DNA of 64,000 nt, taken from positions 682,001-746,000 of the forward strand of contig JAGTWJ010000001.1 in the NCBI GenBank assembly GCA_020064725.1. The letters are read 5' to 3'. Shown piece by piece: positions 45,552 to 55,169 of the stretch. The first letter of the stretch is position 1. The number at the start of each line of letters is the position of its first letter. Origin of the DNA: Drechslerella dactyloides. Its lineage: Eukaryota > Ascomycota > Orbiliomycetes > Orbiliales > Orbiliaceae. A program made the translations under genes and the position numbers. A model generated the notes under the pieces. The model saw only the letters and a list, made by a program, of their open reading frames with translations, had not been told where the DNA came from and searched no databases.

Positions 45552-46922
45552 ATGGGCTTCTTCACGCGTAATAATCAGCCGGGCGCGGCCCACCGCGACA
45601 AGCCGTCAGTCTCGACGCAGGGGACGGCCCCTAACGCCGGCGCGGGTGAGTCGTCGCCGTACGCGTTCATCAACCGTCGACCGACGTTTGGAGGGTGGTT
45701 GAAGACGGTCTGGCTGGACCTTCTAACCATGGCGGCGTTGGGCGCCGTCGGACTCGGTGTATGTATACTCCTTTCATTTTATCAGTTGACATCTTAATTT
45801 CATACATTGTATACGGATAAGTAGAGACTGATGAGTTTGCCAGGTATATGAAGCGCCGCCAGCACCGACCAGGAATTTCCCGATCCTTTTCAACAACGGG
45901 GAGATTGTCTACCCGGAGATAGCATAGTAAGCCTCCTAACCCAGTCACTATCATAGAACACACCGCTAATGCGTATACGACAGCCCGCTCCGCAAGAACA
46001 TCATTCCAATCTGGCTCGCCGCCTTCCTCGCCTCTATCATTCCGATAACCTTCATCCTCCTGCTCCAAATCCGCATCAAATCCTTCTGGGACGCCAGCAA
46101 CGCCATCCTCGGCCTCCTCTACAGTCTCATCAACGCCGCCGTCTTTCAGGTGTTTTTGAAATGGCTGATCGGTGGCCTCCGGCCACACTTCCTCGCCGCC
46201 TGCGACCCGGACCCCTCCATGGCGTCCAGCAGCGGTACCAGCTTTGGCTATATCATGTTTACGCGGACAGTGTGTCGCGGTGATAAAGACGAGATTGACG
46301 ACAGCTTGGAAAGTTTCCCCAGCGGCCACTCAACGGCTGCGTTTGCGGGATTCGTGTTCCTCTTCCTCTGGCTGAACGCCAAACTGAAGGTGCGTTAACC
46401 GACATTATGGGTCATTCATTCCCCTCCTCTATCATGAGTCGCAAGTTGCACCTCAATGCTAACGGATGTAAACAGCTTTGGTCAAACTATCACCCAGCAA
46501 TGTGGAAAATGACAGCAACATATGCCCCACTCCTAGGCGCAACCCTAATCGCCGGCTCCCTCACCATTGACGAATTCCACCACTGGTACGACGTCCTCGC
46601 CGGCGCCATAATCGGCACCATCTGCGCATTCGGCAGCTACCGCATGGTCTACGCGGCAATCTGGGACTGGCGGTACAACCACATTCCCCTGCCGCGAGGC
46701 CATGACGGCATCAACTTCGGTAAGAATATGGGATACGGCGGGTTCGAGAACGCGGTGTTCACGCGGAAGGCTGGCTGGGGCAACTTTGTTGAGGGTGTGG
46801 GTGCTGGCGCGGCGTATGCGGGTCATCCGCACAGACACCACCACTGTGGACATCATGGAAGGAGCCGCAGTCGGAGCGTTGGCAATGGCAATAGGGTGTA
46901 CCAAGGGCCGGAGGCCGTCTGA
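45552..46922 (+). CDS. PAP2-family lipid phosphate phosphatase (DPP1/LPP-like)
   Basis: Four exons, 45552-45758, 45844-45926, 45984-46389 and 46476-46922, give 380 residues. About six membrane helices are visible. The three PAP2 motifs are K156-x6-R163-P164 (KWLIGGLRP), PSGH at 209-212, and a third motif ending H267-x3-D271 (SLTIDEFHHWYD). In the third motif the usual SR is SL (Leu261), so the arginine that contacts phosphate is missing. Histidines 212 and 267 and Asp271 of the catalytic relay are intact. Family members dephosphorylate diacylglycerol pyrophosphate, phosphatidate or similar lipids in the vacuole or Golgi membrane. The soluble C-terminus is His/Gly/Arg-rich (about 350-375). The N-terminus is cytosolic and Ser/Gly/Pro-rich. 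Confidence 0.92.
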
Positions 46923-47330
46923 TGGTGTGTGGATGAGTAGGCGGATGAATATACACGACGGCGTGGGCACTGGTGTCTGTTCTAATGATCGCTTTCGGTA
47001 GCACATATTAATACTTCTAATGTTCTCAACGATCAGTAATGTATGAATTAATTCAGTCAGCGTTAACGTTCAGAATATAATATTGATTTAATACCATTTA
47101 ATCTCAACGAAAAGAGCGTTTAAACGTGAAATCTAGCTTGATTCTGGTTCTATTTCTTTAATTTCGCGAACACTTCATATGAAATTCAAGTAATTGGCGT
47201 TCGAATAATCATGTCCAGGTAGGCAACCTGAAGATCCAATATACACCATATAGTAGGGTATAATCAACTATATAACGTACGGCCTCGGGTATAATCTATT
47301 CTACGGGACGCAGCCCTTAAGCCCTTCCAC
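46923..47330. other. Intergenic, between convergent genes
   Basis: 3' flanks of the PAP2 gene (+) and secreted-family member C (-). AT-rich, with nothing coding. Confidence 0.55.
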
Positions 47331-48263
47331 TTAATTGCCATTGACATTGTTGTTCGGCGACAACAACGGCGACTCGTCCGGCCCAGGCACATACTCCTCC
47401 CACGGCAGATACCCATTCACCACCGTCAACGGCAGCAATGGCATCTGCGTCAAATTCACAGGCTCCTGAATCGCAAACATGTCCTCATCGGACCCCTCAA
47501 TATCCGCATCCAGATCATCCCCGAGCGGCTGCCGCACCCGCACTGCCTCCCGATTATCAACGATACCCTGCGGCAACCGCGGCCAGCGGTCACCAGGCAG
47601 CACCTCCGTCATATCCCCATCGTCGAAAAACCCTTCCTCCATCGCTGACTCTTCGACTTCCTGCAATGACCTCACAAATACATTGTCGTCGTAACCGAAC
47701 GTTGGAACGACACCGGAGAGTTTATCCCACGTGTCTCCCGAACGGCGTGGCCGGCGCACCAGCACCTCGCCCGTATTAAGTCCATACTCGCGGATCAATC
47801 GACCCGCCGACTTGCCGCTTTTCGCGTCCTCCGCTGCATCGACGATTGCACGCCAATATTTGATTCCTTCGTTATATATCTCAGCCACAAGCTGCACATC
47901 TCGGGCCGTCTTGTTGAACGCAATAATCTGTTCGAGGGACCGCGGATTGCAGGATCCCAGCTGTGGATACTGCGCACTATACAGTGCAATGTACGGTGGC
48001 ACCGGGCTCGTGTCTATAACTTCGTCGTACCGAAATGGGCGGATAGCTGGCGTTGAAGGAGAGTTATATGGCGTGCGCGCGCGGACGAAAACCTCGAGTG
48101 GGCCGTTGGAGAAGTAGGGCGTGCGCGTGCATGGCGAGGGTGTAGAGCCGTCGACGGTAACGTATTCGTAGCCGTCTTCAGGAGCGCCTGGCCCCGTGAA
48201 GGCGATTTGATAGGCGTGTAAGATCGACGGGAGGGACAAGGCAGCGAGCACGCCGAGATGCAT
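47331..48263 (-). CDS. Secreted two-cysteine family, member C
   Basis: Intronless, 310 residues, ATG at 48263. The signal peptide (1-17) ends His-Ala before Tyr18. In the shared domain Cys45 is in PCTRTPY, followed by LEVFVRAR (56-63), VPPYIALYS (88-96), Cys105, SLEQIIAF (about 109-116), a helix with Trp, and GLNTGEVLVR (about 164-173). Similarity to member D is clearest here (EVFVRA and PPYIA-Y match almost residue for residue). The tail is acidic with EEGFFDDGD and ends in Pro/Asn-rich residues. The two conserved cysteines are the only ones in the mature chain that I see. It stands alone, about 14 kb from member B and 6 kb from member D, next to the PD-(D/E)XK gene on the same strand. Function unknown. 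Confidence 0.87.
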   Translation of the reverse strand: MHLGVLAALSLPSILHAYQIAFTGPGAPEDGYEYVTVDGSTPSPCTRTPYFSNGPLEVFVRARTPYNSPSTPAIRPFRYDEVIDTSPVPPYIALYSAQYPQLGSCNPRSLEQIIAFNKTARDVQLVAEIYNEGIKYWRAIVDAAEDAKSGKSAGRLIREYGLNTGEVLVRRPRRSGDTWDKLSGVVPTFGYDDNVFVRSLQEVEESAMEEGFFDDGDMTEVLPGDRWPRLPQGIVDNREAVRVRQPLGDDLDADIEGSDEDMFAIQEPVNLTQMPLLPLTVVNGYLPWEEYVPGPDESPLLSPNNNVNGN

Positions 48264-48520
48264 GGCGATTGTATCCTGTCGCTAGACGATTTAGCTCGCG
48301 ATGATGGGCATTGCCTCGTGATGTATTACAGGGCGGAGTGCCATGTGTCGATAGAGTTTTGGTTATGGCCATGCGTGGGGGGGAAGAGTAAAGCTGGTTT
48401 AATACAGATTGAGGTTGTTGTTTTGAGGCAATTGCGTTGCGTCTGTCGATGGCGTGGACGTTACACAGGCAAGCCATCATGGTGGCATAAATCGCGGCTG
48501 CGGCGAGTGTCGACATCAAC

Positions 48521-50212
48521 CTAGTTGACGGACTCTACGACGTCACCCTCCCGCAGGTCTTCAAAATCAAAAACCTGCTGGTCCAGCAGCGTCCGGCAGC
48601 TGCCGTTCACAAACTCCGCCCACCACTTCCCGCTCGCGTACTCGCGCATCGCTTCAACAGCCAGTACGACCTTCAGCGTGCCGAGAATCGAGTACGTCTC
48701 GCCGATAGGCCAGGGTCTTGCTATAACCTACACTGGTAGTTAGCACCGTAGTAATCGCAGTTCTGTATATACCGGCTGATGCTCACCACTCCTTTGTCGG
48801 CCTCCTCGTATATCAAGTTGAGGCTCCACGCCTTCCCGATCGCCATCACAGCCGGCACGCACGGCACCACATCCTCGGCTGCTCCAATCTCCCGCGCCTT
48901 CATCAAAATCGCAGTTCCCAGCACCGCTGTCTGCGTCTGCGCTTCCTGTGCGTCACCACGCTCAGCCTTTACTTCGATTGCGCAGAAGGCTGGGCAGTAC
49001 TCTGAGGAAGGATGTGTGGAGGGCGAGAAGGAGTGTTCGATTTCCGGCGGTGGGCGAAGGCCAGAGTCCCGCGACTGCTGAAAGGGAGACGGGAAGTAGG
49101 GGTTCGCCTCGATGAGAATGTCGGATTTGAGGTCGGGAGCTTTCGTGGAGCGCACATTGTCGGAGATCGTCCGGCTGATGCTGTGCATACGATGAAATGA
49201 TTAGCCGGAAGGTTACTCGGGGTGTATCAAGGTGCGGTGGAGACTAACGCTGGTGTGACTTTGAGGGAGGGCCGGGCAGCTTTAAGCCCGCGCCGCGGGA
49301 TGCCCTCCCAGATAAATTCGACAAGCTTGGACCAGGACGCCTCGTCCGAGTCGTTGTGGAAGTTCTCATTGCCGCGCAGCCAGACTTCTTCAACATGTTC
49401 CCAGAGGGCGTCACCATGCTTTGGCGTGTCGGCGAAGAGGTGCTCGGTGAAGTGTTCGTCTGGGTACGCGTCCTTCAATTCCTCCTATATTTTATAATCC
49501 ACACATCAGCATATACTCCAGGCGCCACAGAATTGGTGCAGCCTACCATTTTCCGCCGGTCAAGCGACCGTTCAACGAGGATATCGCTGTTGAACAGTCG
49601 TCGCATCTCGACGACGTCCATCGGCATCTTCTTCCCCTGCAGTAGATAGTGGTTATGGCCAAAGATAAACGGCGGGTCGCAGCTGCGCATCCGCGAGCGA
49701 CGGACGGATATTGTTGTCGAGGCGGTGAGCTTGGTCGGGCTGGTGTTGCGGGACTTGGTCCCCGTTGAGATCTGCGAGGACCGTGAGCTGGAGCTGCTGC
49801 GTCTGGTGTTCGCCGAGGCGATCTTGCGGGGTATGCTCGTCAGGTTCCTCGCGGCGTCTGGAGCACGCGCGGAGCTGGCATTGCTACCGCGCGAGATCTC
49901 AGAGTACGCGCGCTTGGGGGACGGGTTTCGTGGTTTCGGACCCGCTGATGGAGGGGCTGACTGCGGTTGTCGGTCATCGAGGTGGAGAGACTGCAGCGGT
50001 GGGAGGGCGGTTTTGCGACCGCGTCCGGCGCCGTCCATGGTTGAGAAGTCAGGGGAGGCGTATTTACGGATCTCACGAAGCCAGGCGAAGATGTGAGAGC
50101 TGTTTGTGGGTTCGTCGTCACAGGCATCGTGCGTGTTGTCGTAGCGGGCTCGTTTGTTTCTGTGGTCTTCGATGACGGCGTCCAGGCCGCGCTTTCGGCG
50201 GGCAGTGGGCAT
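48521..50212 (-). CDS. PD-(D/E)XK nuclease-like domain protein
   Basis: Four exons, 49547-50212, 49249-49484, 48787-49180 and 48521-48727, give 500 residues with frame kept (donors GTAGGC, GTTAGT and GTGAGC; the last intron has GCTAAC). The N-terminal third is basic and Ser/Arg-rich (KRARYDN, then an RRSSSSSRSS run). The core contains IEVK (369-372, in CAIEVKAE), which is the E-x-K half of the PD-(D/E)XK fold, with an upstream strand SDILIEA offering Asp321. A Trp-rich C-terminal part follows (MREYASGKWWAEFVN). The layout matches a large family of fungal PD-(D/E)XK nuclease-like proteins that are abundant and variable in Pezizomycotina, of unknown cellular role. Nuclease activity is unproven. 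The N-terminal basic region would suit nuclear location. Confidence 0.82.
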
Positions 50213-50933
50213 GTTGATATCGCGATGGGGAGGGTCGTGATGGTTGAATTGGTGAGCTTGCGCAGTTGATTGAAAGTGTGTGTCTACTATTGGCTTGTGA
50301 AACGTCGTCGATGCTCAGGCGTGGTGGTGGACTTCTTCTGTTGTGATCGTGATTGTCATCACCGTGCCAACGCTGTGTGTTGACGGTTGCGTACCAAACC
50401 GCCCCAATTGGGAAATTCTACACTTTGCGCGTTTTGGCTGCTAGCGATAAGATAGCTGTATACGTATATACCCAATCCTTGATTAGCATCGAGTTGCTGA
50501 GAAAGGTATATTATAAAGGGTATTCTTACTTTTATTTTGGGTCGTAGATCTAAGAATGACTTCCCTTCTTTTGCTTTCAACAGAATCGAAATTCGTATTG
50601 AACGCAAGCGAGTTGACTTAAAACTCGAGATTTTCGAATATTTATCAGAGTGTCTACAATGGGTGGATAGTGGAACAGGTCGACAAACTATTAGACAAAT
50701 ATACATGCTGTAATAATCCTATCCTAACGTAGCTAACAGGAAGCCCCCAATACAACAAGAAGAAAGCGCGCTGGAATAACTTATACGTTTGTGCATTGGT
50801 GAGGTATGAGTTCAAGTCTATAACCTTTATCCGTCTAGGCATGGAACGACCGACCGCGGGGGGGCAAGGGGCCGCTTCTGATACCACCCCGCTTTTTCAG
50901 TTCAAGGGACCTTGCAAGCATCATTCAACTCGA
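50213..50933. other. Intergenic
   Basis: 5' flank of the PD-(D/E)XK gene and 3' flank of the small gene at 50934. I see nothing coding. Confidence 0.5.
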
Positions 50934-51372
50934 TCATGGATTCAGAACGTAAACAGTGTGTCCCTGAGAGCCCGGGTCATGGTTTGTAAGGCGGATGTCC
51001 GTGGGTGGGTTGTTTTCATGTGTGTCGATATCCTCAGCCCAAAATATAACAGCACGCCAACCGTCCCCGTCGGCGACTGTTTCAACGCACAAGTTCACCT
51101 TCTTGTCGTAGGTACCATCTGGCGTATACCAAGCCCGGGCTCCAATTACATTTGCATAAAACCAAACTTCGCTGTTCGCAGGGATGTTTCTAGGGTAGTC
51201 TCCGAAGCCGGCTGGGATTGGCATTGCAGGTGATAAGTCTATCACCGCGAACGAATACCCGGTTTGGTTTATGAGGTTGAAGGAGCCCGAGGCTAAGGAA
51301 CATTAGATATACAACTTTCGGATTTGATTATGTTTACATAGTCTGATAAAGGACAGAGCACCTACTAGACAT
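50934..51372 (-). CDS. Small protein of unknown function, first exon only 7 bp
   Basis: Read as exon 1 51366-51372 (ATG TCT A) and exon 2 50934-51292, joined through a 73-bp intron with donor GTAGGT, a CTAAT branch-like site and acceptor TTAG. The product is about 121 residues beginning MSTSGSFNLINQTGYSFAV and ending GHTVYVLNP. A TATAAAAT box sits about 112 bp upstream of the ATG (51484-51491). Exon 2 is clearly open and protein-like, with alternating hydrophobic residues and several Trp/Tyr (VWFYANV, AVIFWAED), suggesting a small beta-sandwich. There is no signal peptide. The start is inferred from phase: no ATG lies in frame with exon 2 before its upstream stop. I do not recognise the family. 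Confidence 0.55.
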
Positions 51373-53944
51373 TTTGTTGTCTAAAAGCAGTGTAAGATTT
51401 CAAACACAATAACGATATTTTCCGCCGGATACGTGATAATGCCCGTGTCTCCGCAATTCGGTAGGAGAGGGCCAGAAACGTTCATTTTATAGACGATTGG
51501 AGGCTACACGACCCCTCTCCTGAGGTCTTAGCTGACAGTTTGTGTTACCGACGGGAGCTGCCATTAGACCGAGTACCCCGCGCCAAGGAACGCGGCACAG
51601 CCGGAGTTAATTGAGATCTCAGTCGCCGTCATCGTGATTGGATTATGTCGTGGTCGGTCCAGGAAGTACATCCAATCATAATATTTGCCAATGCCGCGGA
51701 TTAGGACGTCGTCGGCTTCTTTCTCCACGCGCGCAAGAGCTGCCGTTCGGATTAACTCAGCTGACGGCGCCACGAGTTATAACATTAGAGTTATTATTTG
51801 TTGTGTGTAACTGTATTTTTCTTTCTTTCTTCTCGATTGCGACTATTAAGCATGGGTTGCGAGCTCCTTCTGCCCTGCATGGAGATAAATGGAACAAGGA
51901 TATCTGATGGACCAAACATGCAAGTGCGCAGCGAAAACGAGTCCAGAGCTTTGATCAATGAGGAATCTACTTTATCGATTCGTATCGATACCGACTAGAC
52001 TCGTCCATCGCTGAAGGCGTCGTAGATAGTATCTATTCACGCAATCAGCTTGCTTTGGTATACTGTAATCGGAACGAAGAAAATGCTCGCTATGCCTGAG
52101 GCTTCCGCCGTGGTGTTGGAGCTTGCATGACAGCGTTCCTCTCGTTAACTTCAGTATCGGTACTAGCGTCCACTTCTCTATTGGCTGGAGCTGCAGCAGT
52201 CTCGTAAACGTGTCCCGACACTAGCGAGACCGCAGAGGTCTTGTAAACTAGACTTACCGAAATGGGATCTCTTGAAATTTGGCGTTTGGTTGGCGAGAAA
52301 ATCGAACAATCCGATAGATCTCGAGATCGATATCTTGGTAAACTAAGAGACTTCCACTCCAGATCTTGACCAATATAATCGGTAAAGACATGACAAGATC
52401 TATATTTTTCGAACCCTTGAGAAAAGGAGATTCTATCAATATTCAAAAGAGTGGCTTTTATGGGCGATTGAGAGAGTTTTGGGTTGCCAAACGTTGGCCC
52501 TTGAACATTCTATGTGGTGTCTGATTTCTGATCATCACCCAGGCAGCTAGTCTGCACAAAGCTTAGTTCAACCGAATCTCGGGCGGTGTAACCATTAATA
52601 TGCATTCCAACCCTGCCCCAGCTATTCAGGGTTCTGGCCCTAGCCCGAACAGCGTATAGCCTCGAAGCCAATATAATACTAGATAAGCCTGCGCGGAAAT
52701 AATCTAGTAAAGATTTTGGTAAACATACCCATGTTTAACTAAGCGGTAATGGTTAATATCTAAGGCATCTTTTGTCCAGCCTTGATTCGCAAATCTATAG
52801 GTGCATATATCATCATCAAGGCATCAGGATTATCATGCGTCACTTAATATCATGTCGCCTGATCGACCCAGTATACAACCTTCGGTAGATCTCAATTCAA
52901 CAACGACAGGATAGATACGCTGAGCTCATATGGTCTACTTAGCTTATAGGATACTGCTTTATTTGAAACGGATCCCTCAGAGAGCTAATTAGACCAGCGA
53001 CTTCGAGTTTTGAAAGACGACGTGAGGTTATCCCTATGCATATATGCACATCACTTTTGGATTCTGCCTCCCTCCAGTCTTTACCATACAGCTCGAGTCC
53101 GGATCCTCTAAGGGGCGCAAGGGAAAACGCCGCTTGCAACGCGCATTAGAGGTCGCACTCGCAATCGCCTATGGGAGTCCGACGTATCTAGCGCGTCTTA
53201 GTTCACGAGACAGGCACATCCCCATCCACAGAAATCAAGTATTTTGATCGTGTTTGTTCAACCTAGAGTAGCTAGTGGAGCATGAGCAGTACAGCTCCAA
53301 AAGTATCAGTGACTTTCCAGAAAGATCCCGGCTTGTTGCGTCGGCTATCCCAGGACGCGAATTCGAAACCTTCTGGCGGGCGGTAATTAACCGCTCTCGC
53401 AGGAGCATGCAGATTCCCAGCCCTTCAAAACGTTCGCACTTAATGACACTCGAGTACTCTAACATGACACTCGAACAATCAATAACACTCGAACAATGAG
53501 CTGGCCCTTTGCCACATGGATCTTACATTATGGAACTAGGACAGATCTCTAGTCCCAATCGTCCTTGTCGATCATTGATTTCCGTGAATTTGCAATGCGA
53601 TCACAACTCTTGTACCACAATCTTCTACAACTTTTGCCGATTCCATTCCAAGTATTTCCAGCAGCTCGAAAGCAAATTCACCAGGGCCTCGGAATCACGA
53701 TTTTCTATCGTTTTGCCTAATTGTGAGTGTTCTTGTTTCATCCTTATAGCAATAGCCAACGACTGAAAATATAGACTTGTTTACAAATAGGTTTACCAAG
53801 CGGGCTATTACAAGCAATTGGCATAGATCCAGGCAACTGTACTCTTGGTCTCTGCTTAGGTGCTCTCGCGACCCAGACTACCCTCATTTGAGCGGGAAGA
53901 CGATATCGGTTGACTCGATATAAATACCACCAGATATTACACAA
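51373..53944. other. AT-rich gene-poor stretch
   Basis: Apart from the promoter of the small gene, I see no intact gene. Two open frames without ATG on the minus strand (51564-51773 and 52090-52446) look weakly protein-like and could be gene remnants. A short imperfect direct repeat, ACACTCGAACAAT, occurs near 53464-53499. The region is richer in TA than its flanks, which would fit an old, mutated insertion, but no transposon motif is readable. Confidence 0.4.
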
Positions 53945-54799
53945 CTAACCGCCATACGGATTCGCATTGAAGCCCGACGAGTAGTCCGGCTGCATCGTTC
54001 CAGCATTAATATCAATCTCCTCCTCCATCCCCTCCTGCATCTCGCCCGGCCCAATCTGCTGCCACATTCCACCACCAGCAGCGCCTCCCACCCATGCACC
54101 CATATTCCCAGCCGGCATCTGCATCATACTCGACCCGCCAACATTCATACCCCCACCCATCATCTCGCCCACATTCATATTGTTAGACACCGTCCCGTCG
54201 TCCATAATCTCGTCCGTCTGGCTCGGCTGACCGCCGCCGAAGGAACCCATACTCGCAACGGGCACATAATCCCACGGCGCGACGAACACGGTCTTGGAAT
54301 CCCGCTGCCACTTCACCGGACCCGGCGCATCCGGGGCCGGGACGAGGATATCACCCGGCGCGAGGTTAAAGTATGCTATTAATTCCTTAACGGGCGTGAG
54401 CGGACCGGCGTCCGGGTATATTTCCTGCCAGCGCGCGGTGTTGAACGACTGCACCCATCCGCCCTGCATCTGGTCGAATGCCGAGGTGTCGAACGCGTAG
54501 ATTGCCTCGAGAGTGCCTGGACTGCACGCGGCGTTGGGGGTAGGCGGGCTTCCGTAGATGGCGATGTACGGTGGTACCGGCGTGTCGATTAGGGAGGCGC
54601 GGACGAAGATTTCGAGCGTGTCGCCGGGAGGGTTTGGGAGCGGGTTGCAGGGTGGGTTTGCCGGGTCGAGGGTCGTGGGGACGGGGGTGTAGGCTATGGT
54701 TGTGAGTTCGTCCCAGTTGCCCCAGCCGATTGAGTAGGCGGTTGTAAGATCGAGGGTGGCGAGCAGCCCGAGGAGGGCGGCACTTATCCGTAACGGCAT
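53945..54799 (-). CDS. Secreted two-cysteine family, member D
   Basis: Intronless, 284 residues from the ATG at 54799 (MPLRIS), chosen because it begins a signal peptide (1-21) ending Thr-Ala before Tyr22. An in-frame ATG at 54988 would add 63 non-signal residues. Shared domain: Cys51, LEIFVRAS (62-69), VPPYIAIYG (75-83), Cys92, TLEAIYAF (about 95-102), Trp-containing helix, LAPGDILVP (about 142-150) and KWQRDSKTVFV. The tail is unlike the other copies: rich in Met, Gly and Asn with short repeats (MNVGEMMGGGMNVGG), then acidic. It is head to head with member E, with 370 bp between the two ATGs. Function unknown. Confidence 0.87.
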   Translation of the reverse strand: MPLRISAALLGLLATLDLTTAYSIGWGNWDELTTIAYTPVPTTLDPANPPCNPLPNPPGDTLEIFVRASLIDTPVPPYIAIYGSPPTPNAACSPGTLEAIYAFDTSAFDQMQGGWVQSFNTARWQEIYPDAGPLTPVKELIAYFNLAPGDILVPAPDAPGPVKWQRDSKTVFVAPWDYVPVASMGSFGGGQPSQTDEIMDDGTVSNNMNVGEMMGGGMNVGGSSMMQMPAGNMGAWVGGAAGGGMWQQIGPGEMQEGMEEEIDINAGTMQPDYSSGFNANPYGG

Positions 54800-55169
54800 G
54801 GTCTGGATATCCGTCAGGTGATAAATATATGTCATTGGTTTATATTGTGACTTCTCGATATGAATATCGTAATCTTGGCCTCGATTGAGGTCACAATTGT
54901 ACAAGCGGTATCGACGGTATGGAGATATATCACGCATGGCGAACGGGGGCTGCGCGTAGACTCTTAAAATGTCTCTAACCCACGCCATAGCCGTAGACTT
55001 CCCGAGACGTCGTGTGGGGCGATATCAAGAAAACTGCTCAAGAAGCCTCATGGCTAGCACATGGTTAGCATCATGTATCACACATACGATACACTACATA
55101 CACAAGATTGAATGCGTATCAGCCTCGTCGGCGAGATACAGGTCGCAGTCTCCGCATTAATATTCCAAA
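54800..55169. promoter_or_regulatory. Shared promoter region of divergent secreted-family genes D and E
   Basis: 370 bp separate the two start codons of members D (-) and E (+), so both promoters must lie here and may be co-regulated. I see no clear TATA box. Confidence 0.5.

Noticed and set aside
51564..51773. Minus-strand frame containing GKYYDWMYFLDRPRH
   Set aside because: Begins with GTG, not ATG, and I could not connect it to the small gene downstream through a credible donor. It may be a remnant exon but I do not call it.
52090..52446. Minus-strand frame of 118 codons ending APTPRRKPQA
   Set aside because: No ATG (starts at TTG) and no upstream exon that joins well. Left as a possible remnant.
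54800..54988. Longer start for secreted member D at 54988
   Set aside because: It would bury the signal peptide 63 residues inside the protein, while all other members start directly with the signal peptide.
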